Source: Kitasatospora sp. SUK 42 (GTDB lineage: Bacteria > Actinomycetota > Actinomycetes > Streptomycetales > Streptomycetaceae). Taken from it: 64,000 bases of DNA. The position numbers and the translations under genes are program-made. The first letter of the stretch is position 1. Each line of letters opens with the position of its first letter. Under the pieces are notes generated by a model. That model worked only from the letters and a program-made list of their open reading frames with translations, searched no databases and was not told the origin of the DNA. Positions 43,821-52,631 of this stretch are shown here, piece after piece. The DNA is taken from NCBI RefSeq assembly GCF_015776785.2, contig NZ_LFMD02000003.1, positions 62,001 through 126,000 on the forward strand, given 5' to 3'.

Positions 43821-45143
43821 TCACACCCGCTGGTGTCCGGTGACGGGGTTGGCAGACGGCGTCTGGTCAGGTCGATTCGCGAGGGTCAGGGCTGTGGCAG
43901 CCAGGAAGGCAGCCGTGGCGGCGAGCGTGGCTGCTGACCAGCCGAACCTTGTGACGACAGTGGGGCCGAGTGCTGTGCCGAGGCTTCCGCCGATGAAGTA
44001 GACCACCATGTATCCGCTGTTGTATCGAGCGGGTGCGGTGGGGTCGATCGCCAGGACGGTGCTTTGGTTGGCGACCTGTGCTGCGAACAGGCCGGCATCG
44101 AAGAGTGCCAGGCAGGCCAGTGTGGCGATCACGCTGTGGAGGGTGAACGAGCTCGCCAGCGCAGCGGTAGATGCCAGGAGTAGGCCGACGAGGATGACCT
44201 TTCGGGCACCGATGCGGTCAGTGGATCGGCCAGCGATCTGGGTAGCGGCGATCCCGGACAACCCAGCGAGCCCGTATACGCCGATCCGCTCGGGCGAGTA
44301 CGTGAAGGGTGGTTGGGAGAGCGCGGCTGCCAGGCCTGCCCAGACGGTGCAGAATCCGAAGAACCACAGCGCGCCCCGCAGTGCGGCGAGCCTCAGGACC
44401 CGGTACCGGACGAAGAGCCCAGGTAGGGAACGAAGGCTGTTGAACAGGCCTCCGGTTGCCGCGTTGCGCGCGTTTGGCAGCACGAGCAGGCAGCAGAGCG
44501 CGCATACGGCACACCCAGCGGCGAACATCCAGAGCATGCCGCGCCATCCGAAGTGGTCGGTGAGGAGTCCACCGACGATGCGCCCGGACAGAATCCCGGC
44601 TGAGATTCCGGACGTGACGATTCCCAGCGTGGTAGCGCGCCGGTGAGGCTGTGCCAGCCGTCCGGCGATGGAGCTCATGCCCGCACCGACCACAGAGAAG
44701 GCGCCAGTCACAGCGGCCAACGCGCCGAGTGACGGGATGCCTCGGACGAGGGCGCTGAACCCGAGTGCGGTGCCGAGCACAGCGAACTGGACAGCCATGA
44801 CCTGGTTGGGTGGGTAGCGGTCCACGAGCGGAACCAGTACGGCCAGGCCGATCATGTAGCCGATCGGGCCCAGGGCCAGTGCGAGGCCGACTTCGGCGAT
44901 CCGCGACCCGAGCGAGCCTGCGACCTGCGCGACCGAGGGCTGCAGTACGTAGATGGTGGAGGTTCCCAGCGCCGCCGCCGCCGACATGAAGATCACTGCC
45001 GCGCCGGCCGGTCCGCCCCTCCGCTCGCGCGCGGCCGACAGCGCGACCTGCGCGTCTGGATCGGTGACGTCGCAGCGGCGATCTCGTGCCGCTTGGGCCG
45101 GACCGTCGCGCAACGGGCGGGGACAGTGCTCTTTTTCGGTCAT
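43821..45143 (-). CDS. MFS transporter
   Basis: 440 residues from ATG 45143. About twelve hydrophobic helices; MFS loop motifs such as LVPLVDRYPPNQV after helix 2 and GRSTDRIGARKV after helix 8, plus AGRLAQPHRRAT. Typical of drug/metabolite exporters (YnfM/AraJ-like). Divergently paired with a GlxA-type regulator across 70 bp that hold a perfect inverted repeat, so expression is probably controlled by it. Appears intact inside a decayed region. Confidence 0.87.
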   Translation of the reverse strand: MTEKEHCPRPLRDGPAQAARDRRCDVTDPDAQVALSAARERRGGPAGAAVIFMSAAAALGTSTIYVLQPSVAQVAGSLGSRIAEVGLALALGPIGYMIGLAVLVPLVDRYPPNQVMAVQFAVLGTALGFSALVRGIPSLGALAAVTGAFSVVGAGMSSIAGRLAQPHRRATTLGIVTSGISAGILSGRIVGGLLTDHFGWRGMLWMFAAGCAVCALCCLLVLPNARNAATGGLFNSLRSLPGLFVRYRVLRLAALRGALWFFGFCTVWAGLAAALSQPPFTYSPERIGVYGLAGLSGIAATQIAGRSTDRIGARKVILVGLLLASTAALASSFTLHSVIATLACLALFDAGLFAAQVANQSTVLAIDPTAPARYNSGYMVVYFIGGSLGTALGPTVVTRFGWSAATLAATAAFLAATALTLANRPDQTPSANPVTGHQRV

Positions 45144-45176
45144 GCGTCCACGGTCGCTAGGATCCGCGTCGCGCAA

Positions 45177-45196
45177 CAGTGACCGATGTGTCACTG
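45177..45196. promoter_or_regulatory. Inverted repeat operator candidate
   Basis: CAGTGAC, six bases, GTCACTG: a perfect 7-bp inverted repeat in the 70-bp gap between the divergent MFS and AraC-type genes. It is the best candidate for the regulator's own site. Confidence 0.55.
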
Positions 45197-45213
45197 CTGT
45201 TACAATTTCGGAC

Positions 45214-46206
45214 ATGCCTCATGTGGTGGCGTTGGCACTCAGCGACGGCGTTCCAATCTTCGAACTGGCGGCTCCCTGCGCGATCTTCGGCACCGACCGC
45301 AGCGATCTGACCGGAACCGACTGGTACACGTTCAAGGTGTGCAGCCCGTCCAGCGCCCGCATCGATGAATGGTTCACGGCCTCGACTCCGTACACCTACA
45401 ACGACATGATTGCCGCAGACACTGTCATCATCCCGGCATGCCATGACGCGGCACTTACTCCCGCACCCGGTCTAGTGGACGCTGTGCGAGAGGCGGCGCG
45501 ACGAGGCGCGCGGATCGCCTCGATCTGCACCGGTGCATTCGTCATCGCCGCAGCGGGACTGCTCGACGGGCGCCGCGCCGCGACGCACTGGGTGCACGCG
45601 CCGGCGCTGGCCGAACGGCATCCGCAGATCGTCGTCGATCCGGCGCCGTTGTACATCGACCACGGTGACGTCCTGACGTCGGCTGGGAAATCCGCGGGTA
45701 TCGACCTGTGCCTGCACCTGGTGCGGAAAGACTACGGCGCACACGTCGCCAACCAGGTGGCGAGACGCTTGGTTGCGCCGCCGCAGAGAGAAGGCAACCA
45801 GCGGCAGTACATCGACCCTGTTCCGGCACCGCAGGGCAGCGATGATTTCGGTGCCACGTTGCAGTGGGCGCTGGAGCACCTTGCCGAGGCGCTCACGGTC
45901 GAGCAACTGGCACAGCACGCGCGGGTGAGCGTGCGCACCCTGCACCGGCACTTCGTGAAGCGTACTGGTGCAAGGCCGTTGGAATGGCTGAACAGTCAAC
46001 GCGTCCGGCGGGCCCAACAACTACTGGAGACGACCGATTTCACGATCGAGCGCATTGCCGCGCTGGGCGGGTTCGGCACCTCAGTGGCTCTGCGCCGTCA
46101 CTTCCACGACGCGCTCGGCACCACTCCGGATGCCTATCGCAGGACCTTCACCGCAGGAACCTCGGCAGGCGACCCCGCAAACTCGCCAGCCCAGGAACCG
46201 CACTGA
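45214..46206 (+). CDS. GlxA-family AraC-type regulator (DJ-1/PfpI + AraC HTH)
   Basis: 330 residues from ATG 45214. Residues ~1-175 form a DJ-1/PfpI-like domain: FELAAPCAIFG and ICTGAFVIAAAGLLDGRRAATHW with the nucleophile-elbow cysteine. Residues ~215-310 are two AraC helix-turn-helix units (LTVEQLAQHARVSVRTLHRHF and IERIAALGGFGTSVALRRHF). The proteins usually sense small molecules and control an adjacent gene; here the divergent MFS transporter. Confidence 0.9.
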   Translation: MPHVVALALSDGVPIFELAAPCAIFGTDRSDLTGTDWYTFKVCSPSSARIDEWFTASTPYTYNDMIAADTVIIPACHDAALTPAPGLVDAVREAARRGARIASICTGAFVIAAAGLLDGRRAATHWVHAPALAERHPQIVVDPAPLYIDHGDVLTSAGKSAGIDLCLHLVRKDYGAHVANQVARRLVAPPQREGNQRQYIDPVPAPQGSDDFGATLQWALEHLAEALTVEQLAQHARVSVRTLHRHFVKRTGARPLEWLNSQRVRRAQQLLETTDFTIERIAALGGFGTSVALRRHFHDALGTTPDAYRRTFTAGTSAGDPANSPAQEPH

Positions 46207-46261
46207 CGACCGGAACACCGTGTCCGGATCGACCCGGTAGCCACCGCCGCCTTGGACTGCG

Positions 46262-46321
46262 TTGAGCATCCACAGGGACGCTGATCCCGCACTGGCGGCA
46301 GATCAGGTAGTGGCGGTGGTC
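46262..46321 (-). pseudogene. Zur/Fur-family regulator fragment
   Basis: A short minus-strand reading HRHYLICRQCGISVPVDAQ matches the zinc-binding core of Fur/Zur proteins (HHHLVCRxCG). Nothing before or after it in frame resembles the rest of the protein. It abuts a metal ABC permease fragment, as in znuACB-zur loci, supporting a decayed zinc-uptake operon. Confidence 0.5.
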
Positions 46322-46620
46322 GGCGCCGGGGCGGTGGCGGTGGCCATGATGGCGAAGCTCGGCGGGAGCTTGGGGGCTTCGGCGCTGAGCAGCAGGCCGC
46401 CCCACATCTCGGCGACCGCGAGGCCAGCAGAAAGTGCGAGGGCGTGGAAGGGGCGGTCGGTCAGGCGGATTGCGGCGCCGGCCGGTGCGGCGAGCAGGCC
46501 GAGGAGCAGCAGGGAGCCGACCGCCTGGGTGGCTTCGCCGGCGGTGGCACCGACCAGGGCGAGGAAGCCGAAGCCGAAGCCGAGCAGCAGGGTCAGCCGC
46601 AGGCGCGGATCGGGCGGTAC
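46303..46620 (-). pseudogene. Metal (zinc/manganese) ABC transporter permease C-terminal fragment
   Basis: About 105 residues: LLLGFGFGFLALVGATAGEA, then TQAVGSLLLLGLLAAPAGAA and LALSAGLAVAEMWGGLLLS, characteristic of the last helices of ABC-3 (ZnuB-type) permeases, ending in a normal stop. The N-terminal two thirds are missing, replaced by a cytochrome P450 fragment on the other strand. Confidence 0.65.
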
Positions 46621-47700
46621 ATGGACCAGAGGCACTGGCTGCCCTGGGCACCGGCATGCCGAAGGAGCCGGGGGTCCCGGCTCAGCGGGGACGCCCGGCT
46701 CCCCGGGTTTCCGCACTCCTCGGCGTCCTCCGCGGCCAAACTGGAGCGCGTGCTGCCGTACCCGCTGCGGGAGGACGAGGTACACCGGGCCCAGCGGGCG
46801 ATGCTGATGCGGGAGTTCACCCCGAGGAAGATGGAGGCGCTGCGCCCCCGGGTGCAGGGCATCGTCGACGACGCCATCGACGCCATGCTCGCGGGCCCTC
46901 GTCCGGCCGACCTCGTGGCCGCCTTCGCGACGCCGGTCGCGATCGGCGTCATCTGCGAGGTCCTCGGGGTGGACGCCGAGGAGGACCGCCAAGTGCTGCA
47001 CGCACTGTGCCGCACCGTGGCGTCGCGCACCGCGCGGCCGGACGAGGCATCCCGGGCGCTGGACGCGCTGGAGAGCTATTTCCATCGCTTGGTGGAGGCA
47101 CAACTGCGCTCTCCGGGAAGGGGCGTGGTGGGCCGGGTGATGGTCGAGCGGATTCGGTCCGGAGAGCTGAGCCACCAGGATGCCGTGGCGACCACGCAGT
47201 TGCTGTTCCACGCGGGCCACGGCACGCCCGCGTACACGATCGCCACCGCTGTGGCGGCGCTGTTCGCGCATCCGGAGCAACTGGCCGCCTTCCGTGCCAC
47301 GGAGGACATCGCCGAGGCCGTGATGGAACTGCTCCGCTACACGACGGTCGCTCACAACGGCATGACTCGCGTCGCGACCGAGGACATCGTCATCGGCGTC
47401 ACCCCGGTCCGGGCCGGTGAAGGAGTGCTGATCCAACTGGACGCCGCCAATCGGGACCCGTCGGTCTTCCCTGCCCCGGACCGGCTCGACCTCGGCCGGC
47501 CGCCGTCGCCGAACCTGGCGCTCGGCCATGGGCCGCACCACTGCCTGGGCAGCGCATTGGCCCACGTCGAACTGCAGGTGGCCCTCGGCACCCTCTTCTG
47601 CCGAATCCCCGCGCTGCGGCTCGCGGTGCCGGCGGCGGAGCTGTCGTTCAAGGACAACGAGAACCTCGTGGGCCTGCACACCCTGCCGGTGACCTGGTGA
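46621..47700 (+). pseudogene. Cytochrome P450, 5'-truncated
   Basis: The frame up to TGA 47698-47700 carries P450 sequence from about REDEVHRAQRAMLMREFTPRKME onward (counted here as REFTPRKMEALRPRVQ). I-helix HAGHGTPAY, ExxR motif ELLRYT and heme-binding LGHGPHHCLGSALAHVE follow. The first ~70-80 residues of a normal ~400-residue bacterial P450 are absent; upstream codons are antisense of the permease fragment. Could still be translated, but loss of the substrate-entry region argues for a relic. Confidence 0.7.
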
Positions 47701-47780
47701 GCCGAAGACCGGTGACGCTTTCGTGGATCCCGACTGGTGCTACCGGCGCCTGCATGATGAGCCGCTCGTGCTCGGGGTGC

Positions 47781-47997
47781 ACCTGGGCCGACTTCCTGCG
47801 TTCCCAGGCCGATGCACTGCTGGCCTGCGACTTCTTCGAGACTGTCACGCTGTCCGGGACCGCTTGTGCGTATTCACCGCGATCGAGCACGCCAACCGCC
47901 GGATCCGGATCCTGGGCGCAACCACCCACCCGACCGCGGCCTGGGTGGCCCAGACCGCAAAGAACCTCGTCATGGACATCGAGGACGCCGCTCCACA
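47781..47997 (+). pseudogene. Integrase-core (rve) transposase fragment with frameshift
   Basis: One frame gives TWADFLRSQADALLACDFFE, another then gives FTAIEHANRRIRILGATTH and PTAAWVAQTAKNLVMDIED. Joined by a frameshift these match the DDE integrase core found in actinobacterial transposases (ACDFF...TRRVHI.G.T.HPTGAW). Both ends are lost. Confidence 0.7.
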
Positions 47998-48151
47998 TGT
48001 CCGTCCGAGCATCCGGGTGATCAGGAGCGTCCTGACCTTTGGCGGAGCCGCTCACATGGCTGATTTCCTCCGCGCTCTGTTCCTATCGGCACGGTAAAGC
48101 ACCAATACTGGCGGGACGGTCGGCAAGACCCGTGACGAGGAGGCGTGCGGT

Positions 48152-49066
48152 ATGACGCATGCGCAGGACGCCGACCCGGCGGAGCCCACGACCGCCGAGG
48201 CAGGCACACCGGCCACGCCCGGCCTCGGGGGCCGGACTCCGTTCGACGACGTGTACGACCAGCCGGACCCCCGGGCCTTCTTCCGGACGTTCAGGCCCCT
48301 GGAGTACCAGACGCCGCACCACGCGCAGGGCGTCTTCCGCCGGATGACCGCAGCCCTCGGGCAGCGACTTCGCGCCGGGCGGCCGGTCACCGTACTGGAC
48401 ATCTGCTGCTCCTACGGCATCAACGCCGCGCTGCTCAACCACGACCTGACCCTGGACGACCTGTACGCCCACTACACGTCCCCGCAGGCGGCGGCGCTCA
48501 CGACCGCCGAGCTGACCGCATGGGACCGGTCCTACTACGCGGCCCACCGACGCCCGGACGCCGCCCGCGTGATCGGGCTCGACATCGCCACGAACGCGGT
48601 CTCGTACGCGCGTGCCGTCGGCATCCTGGACGACGCCTTCGACGAGAACCTGGAGACCGCGCCGCCCTCGGCCGCACTGCTCGGGGCCGTGCGGAACACG
48701 GACCTGATCACCATCACGGGCGGGGCCAGCTTCCTCACCCCGCGCACCTTCCAGCCGCTCCTGGCCAACGCCGACGGCCCTGTGTGGGTCGCCGCGTTCG
48801 TGCTGCGCACGGGCTCGTACCAGGAGATCGCCGAGGGGCTGGCTCCGTACGGCTTGATCACCCAGAAGGACCCTGCGCACACCTTTCCGCAACGCCGCTT
48901 CACCAGTGCGCGTGAGCAGCAGTACGCCGTCGAAGCGGTGACCGCGGCCGGGGAGGACCCTCGGGGCAAGGAGAGCGAGGGCTACTTCCACACCACACTG
49001 CACGTGTCACGCCGAGCAGAAGACGTGTCGGGATTCCCGCTCATCTCGCCCGCAGAAGACGCCTGA
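48152..49066 (+). CDS. Class I SAM-dependent methyltransferase-like protein
   Basis: 304 residues from ATG 48152 with an excellent GAGGAGG 8 bases upstream. Motif I is VTVLDICCSYGINAALL (~residue 80), with IGLDIATNAVSYARAVG as the second SAM-binding strand and LITITGGASFLTPRTF as motif IV. No complete family match is recognised. It looks intact, lies just before an aminotransferase pseudogene, and may once have served the same pathway. Confidence 0.65.
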   Translation: MTHAQDADPAEPTTAEAGTPATPGLGGRTPFDDVYDQPDPRAFFRTFRPLEYQTPHHAQGVFRRMTAALGQRLRAGRPVTVLDICCSYGINAALLNHDLTLDDLYAHYTSPQAAALTTAELTAWDRSYYAAHRRPDAARVIGLDIATNAVSYARAVGILDDAFDENLETAPPSAALLGAVRNTDLITITGGASFLTPRTFQPLLANADGPVWVAAFVLRTGSYQEIAEGLAPYGLITQKDPAHTFPQRRFTSAREQQYAVEAVTAAGEDPRGKESEGYFHTTLHVSRRAEDVSGFPLISPAEDA

Positions 49067-49119
49067 ACCGGGCCAGGCGACCAACCGGCCACAACACGCT
49101 GCGAGAAAAGGGGAGTTGG

Positions 49120-49999
49120 GTGCCACAACCTGCCGCACGTCTACTGCTCACAGACGACTACCTGTTCTCGTTCATCGACCGGGTACGGGCACTCGCGGAC
49201 CAAGCCGGTGTGGCCCCCGTCCCGTTGGGGGTGGGCGACTGCGACCTGCCCACCCCACCGCACATCGTGGAGGCGATGCGCAGGTCCGTACAGGACCCGG
49301 AGCTGCACCGCTACCCGCCCTATAGCGGCACGGCCTAGCTACGAGAAGCGGCCGCCGCCTTCCTGGCACGGCGCTTCTCCGTGCGGGCGGACCCGGACTC
49401 GGAAGTACTCGTCACGCTCGGCAGCAAGGAGGCTATGGCGCACCTCGCGCTGGCCTATGTGAACCCGGGTGACGTGGTGCTGGTGCCCGACCCGGCCTAT
49501 CCGGTGTACGAGACATGGGCACGCTTCTATCGAATTCCACTCGCTGTCCAAGGCGTACAACATGCCGGGCTGGCGGGTGGGCTTCGCAGCAGGCAACGCG
49601 TCGGCCGTCAATGCCCTACGTACGGTCAAGACGCACACCGATTCCGGTACGTTCGCGGCGATCCAGCACGCCGCCGTCGCTGCCCTGGGCGACACCGCCG
49701 GATACCCCGAGCACCTGCGGAACACCTACCGTACCCGGATGCACCTACTGTGCGACGGCCTCGAACGGGCCGGCCTCGACGTCCTACGACCCGACGCCAC
49801 CTTCTACTGCCTCGTGCGCTGCCCGCCGGGCTACAGCAGCGAGGCGTTCGCGAAGCGGCTGCTGGAGGACGCGGCGGTGCTTGGCATCCCGGCCACAGGG
49901 TTCGGGCCGGGCGGCGAAGGCTACGTACGGCTGACCGTGTGCGCGGACACCGCGTCGATCGAAGAGGCCGTACGGCGGATCGGCGCGGTCATCTGGTGA
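49120..49999 (+). pseudogene. Class I/II aminotransferase, nonsense and internal deletion
   Basis: Starts well (GTG 49120 after AAAAGGGGAG): PVPLGVGDCDLPTPPHIVEAM and ELHRYPPYSG, then an in-frame TAG at 49336-49338. The same frame resumes with VLVTLGSKEAMAHLALAYV and VPDPAYPVYETWARFYR. At ~49530 it jumps frame directly to EFHSLSKAYNMPGWRVGFAAGN, which carries the PLP lysine, skipping roughly 100-plus residues of the normal fold. The rest continues to GAVIW. Resembles LL-diaminopimelate-aminotransferase-like enzymes. Confidence 0.8.
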
Positions 50000-50149
50000 C
50001 CGTCCGACCGAAGCAAGTGAGACCAGGACTTGACTGATACCCGTGCATGACGAAGGCCCCGACTGCGATGCGGTCGGGGCGCCGGCCACCGTGAACGCAC
50101 GGATGCCCCAAAGAGGTCGGCCGCGTAGGACGCGCACGCGACTGGGACA

Positions 50150-50405
50150 TGGACCTTGGTGTCGTCCGGCTCGGCGACCCGGAGCAGTTCCCTTGGGCTT
50201 GCCCGGCCCGAGCCCGGACCGTCTGCGCAGCGCCCTCTCCTTGACCAGACCGCCGCTGGACAGCGGCGTCGGGGAGTCCGTCGAGTTCATCCCGAGACGC
50301 CCCTTGAGTTCGGCGTTCGTTCTCCTCTCGCAGCTCGGTGATCTCGGCCCGAACTACCGCCAGATCCGCCCGAAGCCGCTCCCCCACGCGGAATCGGCTC
50401 GTCAA
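50150..50405 (-). pseudogene. IS66-family transposase N-terminal fragment
   Basis: The minus strand gives LRADLAVVRAEITELREENE, then in a shifted frame AELKGRLGMNSTDSPTPLSS and LRRRSGLGPGKPKG. Together this is the coiled coil plus N-S-S-x-P-P-S-S-D-G and RRxSGRxPGGQPG block of IS66 transposases, with a frameshift and no catalytic domain. Confidence 0.6.
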
Positions 50406-50447
50406 ACCTGTCGATGACGGCCGCCAGTTGCTCGTCCGCTTCGCGAA

Positions 50448-50820
50448 CTACGCCGAGCTTCCAGCACGTTCCAGCTGCCCTACGCGTGCTTCGAGTTCGG
50501 CGGGTAGGTACCAGCCTTCAGTGTCGGGTGTCATGTGGAGACGGGCTTTGAGACCGAGGTGGAGCTGGCGGCGGTGTTCCTGGTCGGCCTGGTTCCAGGC
50601 GTCGGCGAAGGTCTGGCCGGTTTCGACGTCGACCCACTTGGCGGGGTGTTGTGGGAGGGCGGCGAGGCGGCGGCGTTCGTCGACGAGGACTTCGAGGGCT
50701 TCGGAGTATTCGTCGTCGCCGCCGGGGTAGTCGAACAGGTTGCGGCGCTTCTCCTCACGCAGGTCTCTCATGGCCTGGGTGACGTGGTTGAGCTGTTGGG
50801 GCAATGAACGAATCGACCTG
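50448..50820 (-). pseudogene. Serine recombinase C-terminal fragment
   Basis: About 120 residues with a helical middle (AMRDLREEKRRNLFDYPGG) and VETGQTFADAWNQADQEHRR followed by GWYLPAELEARVGQL, like the extreme C-terminus of actinomycete large serine recombinases. The resolvase catalytic domain and the zinc ribbon are not present upstream; instead the shared 72-bp element begins. Confidence 0.5.
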
Positions 50821-50875
50821 CTTTCGACAACTCTCGACATCGCCGCCAGGCCAACAGGTCCACATCGAGCGGGCG
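50803..50875. repeat. Shared ~72-bp element, copy 2
   Basis: Matches 37412-37483 in the same orientation, including GAATCGACCTGCTTT. Sits at the boundary of the recombinase fragment; the 220 bases between it and the ACP gene contain no recognisable gene. Confidence 0.5.
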
Positions 50876-51093
50876 AGGGACCGAGCCGGTGCCTCCGTCC
50901 ACGCCCCGGAGAATCACGCCGGGTCGTTCACACCGCCGTTGCTCCCGCCGCAGCGAAGTCCCTGGCCCGGCGCCGATCGGGTGTCCAGTTCGGTCTTGTC
51001 GGGGCACCGCGCCGCCCGGCGTGCTGTCAGGGCGGGGTGGTGCCGCCGCCGATGACCGTCGGGGGGTGCGGCCGTCGGGTGTGGCGAGGGCCG

Positions 51094-51357
51094 TCAGGCG
51101 GAGGGAGACCGAGCCAGGAGGCGGTTGACGAGCGTGGTGAGCTCGGCGGGGGTCCTGACGGCGGCGAACTCATCCTCCTCGGTGTCTATGCCGAACTCGC
51201 GCTTCAGCCTGCTGAGCGTCTCCAGCAGGGCCAGCGAGTCGTAGCCCAGGACGGCGAAGTCGAGCTCCTCGGGCTGGTCGGTGGGCTCCAGGGGGTCACC
51301 CTCGCCGGCGCACTCGTGCAGGATCGCCAGGAGCCGGTCGGTGGTCAGCTGGGTCAT
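51094..51357 (-). CDS. Type II PKS acyl carrier protein
   Basis: 87 residues from ATG 51357. Carries the growing polyketide on a phosphopantetheine arm; the attachment serine is S41 in LGYDSLALLE. The helix-loop plan and length are normal for aromatic PKS ACPs. Acidic surface typical of the class. Third gene of KS-alpha/CLF/ACP, 17 bases after the CLF gene. Minor point: the insert EPTDQPEELDF before the motif is acidic. Confidence 0.93.
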   Translation of the reverse strand: MTQLTTDRLLAILHECAGEGDPLEPTDQPEELDFAVLGYDSLALLETLSRLKREFGIDTEEDEFAAVRTPAELTTLVNRLLARSPSA

Positions 51358-51374
51358 GGTGGTCTCTTCTCCGG

Positions 51375-52631
51375 TCACGGTTGGGTGGGATCGGACGGGG
51401 GCCCGCCGGGTCCGGCCACGACCAGAGCCGAGTTGAACCCGCCGTGTCCGCGGGCGAGGATCAGCGCCGTACTCAGCGGGCCCCGGCGCGGGCTCGTCAC
51501 CAGGTCGAGGGTGTGATCGGGCAGCGGCCGGGCGACGTTGACGGTCGGGGGGATGACGCCGTCGCGCAGGGCCAGTAGCGCCGTGGCCACGTCGAGCGCG
51601 GGGCCACCCGAACTCAGCCGCCCGGTCATGGTCTTGGGGGCGGTGACCGGTACGCCGTACGGGCCGAAGAGGCTGCGCAGGGCTTCGGCCTCGACCGCGT
51701 CCTCCGCCCGGGTGCCGGCCGCGTCGGCGAAGACCACGCTGATGTCGCCGGGCCGCAGCCCGGCGTCGTCGAGGGCCGCTCGGGCGGCGCGCAGCAGGTT
51801 CGCGCGCCGGCCGGAGTCCGGCGGCGGGTCGAAGGTGGACGCGTAGCCGGTGATCCGGCCGTACCAGCGGCCGTCGTCCAGGGCTCCCCGCGCGCGGGCC
51901 GCGTCCTCGCGCTCCAGGACGAGCAACGCGCCGCCCTCGCCCGGCACGTAGCCGTCGGCCTCGGGGTCGAAGGGGCGGTAGGCCCGGGTGGGGTCGGTCC
52001 GCCGGCTCATCCGGGCGGTGCTGAGCTGGGCCACCCAGCCCCAGGGGCAGGGGGATCCGTCCACCGCGCCGGCGAGGACCATCCGCTGGCCGCGGCGCAG
52101 GTCGCGGCGGGCCTGGCCCAGGGCGTCGAGGCCGCCGGCCTGTTCGGTGACCAGCACGCCGGCGGGGCCGCGCAGCCCGTGCCGGATGGAGATCTGTCCG
52201 GTGTTGACGGCGTAGAACCAGGCGAAGGACTGGTAGGCGCTGACGTATTCGGGGCCGCGCCCCCACAGGTTCTCCAGCTCCCGGTGGCCGAACTCGAACC
52301 CGCCCGCGGAGGCGGCGGTGACGACTCCGACCCCGTACTCGGGCAGGGCGGCCGGATCGACCCCGGCGTCGGCGAGCGCCCAGTCGGAGGCGACCAGCGC
52401 CATCCTGGTCATGTGGTCGGTCTGCGGCAGGAGCCGGCTGGACAGGTGCTCCTCCGGGACGAACCGGGGGACCTCGCCGGCGAGCCGGCTGGGGTAGCGG
52501 TCGGCGTCGAAGCGGGTGACAGGGCCGATCGCCGAGGCGCCGTCCAGGGTGTTCGTCCAGTGCTCGTCACGGCCCAGGCCCGTCGGGGCCAGCACGCCCA
52601 TCCCGGTGACGACCGGGTCGGCCCCGCTCAC
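51375..52631 (-). CDS. Type II PKS chain-length factor (KS-beta)
   Basis: 418 residues from GTG 52631, overlapping the KS-alpha stop by four bases. Ketosynthase fold without the active cysteine: the nucleophile position is Q164 in [11 protein letters not shown], the hallmark of chain-length factors, which decarboxylate/prime and set polyketide length. The first histidine site is also changed (DAAGTRAED instead of NAHGTST). Works as a heterodimer with KS-alpha. The product length cannot be predicted by eye. Confidence 0.94.
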   Translation of the reverse strand: MSGADPVVTGMGVLAPTGLGRDEHWTNTLDGASAIGPVTRFDADRYPSRLAGEVPRFVPEEHLSSRLLPQTDHMTRMALVASDWALADAGVDPAALPEYGVGVVTAASAGGFEFGHRELENLWGRGPEYVSAYQSFAWFYAVNTGQISIRHGLRGPAGVLVTEQAGGLDALGQARRDLRRGQRMVLAGAVDGSPCPWGWVAQLSTARMSRRTDPTRAYRPFDPEADGYVPGEGGALLVLEREDAARARGALDDGRWYGRITGYASTFDPPPDSGRRANLLRAARAALDDAGLRPGDISVVFADAAGTRAEDAVEAEALRSLFGPYGVPVTAPKTMTGRLSSGGPALDVATALLALRDGVIPPTVNVARPLPDHTLDLVTSPRRGPLSTALILARGHGGFNSALVVAGPGGPPSDPTQP

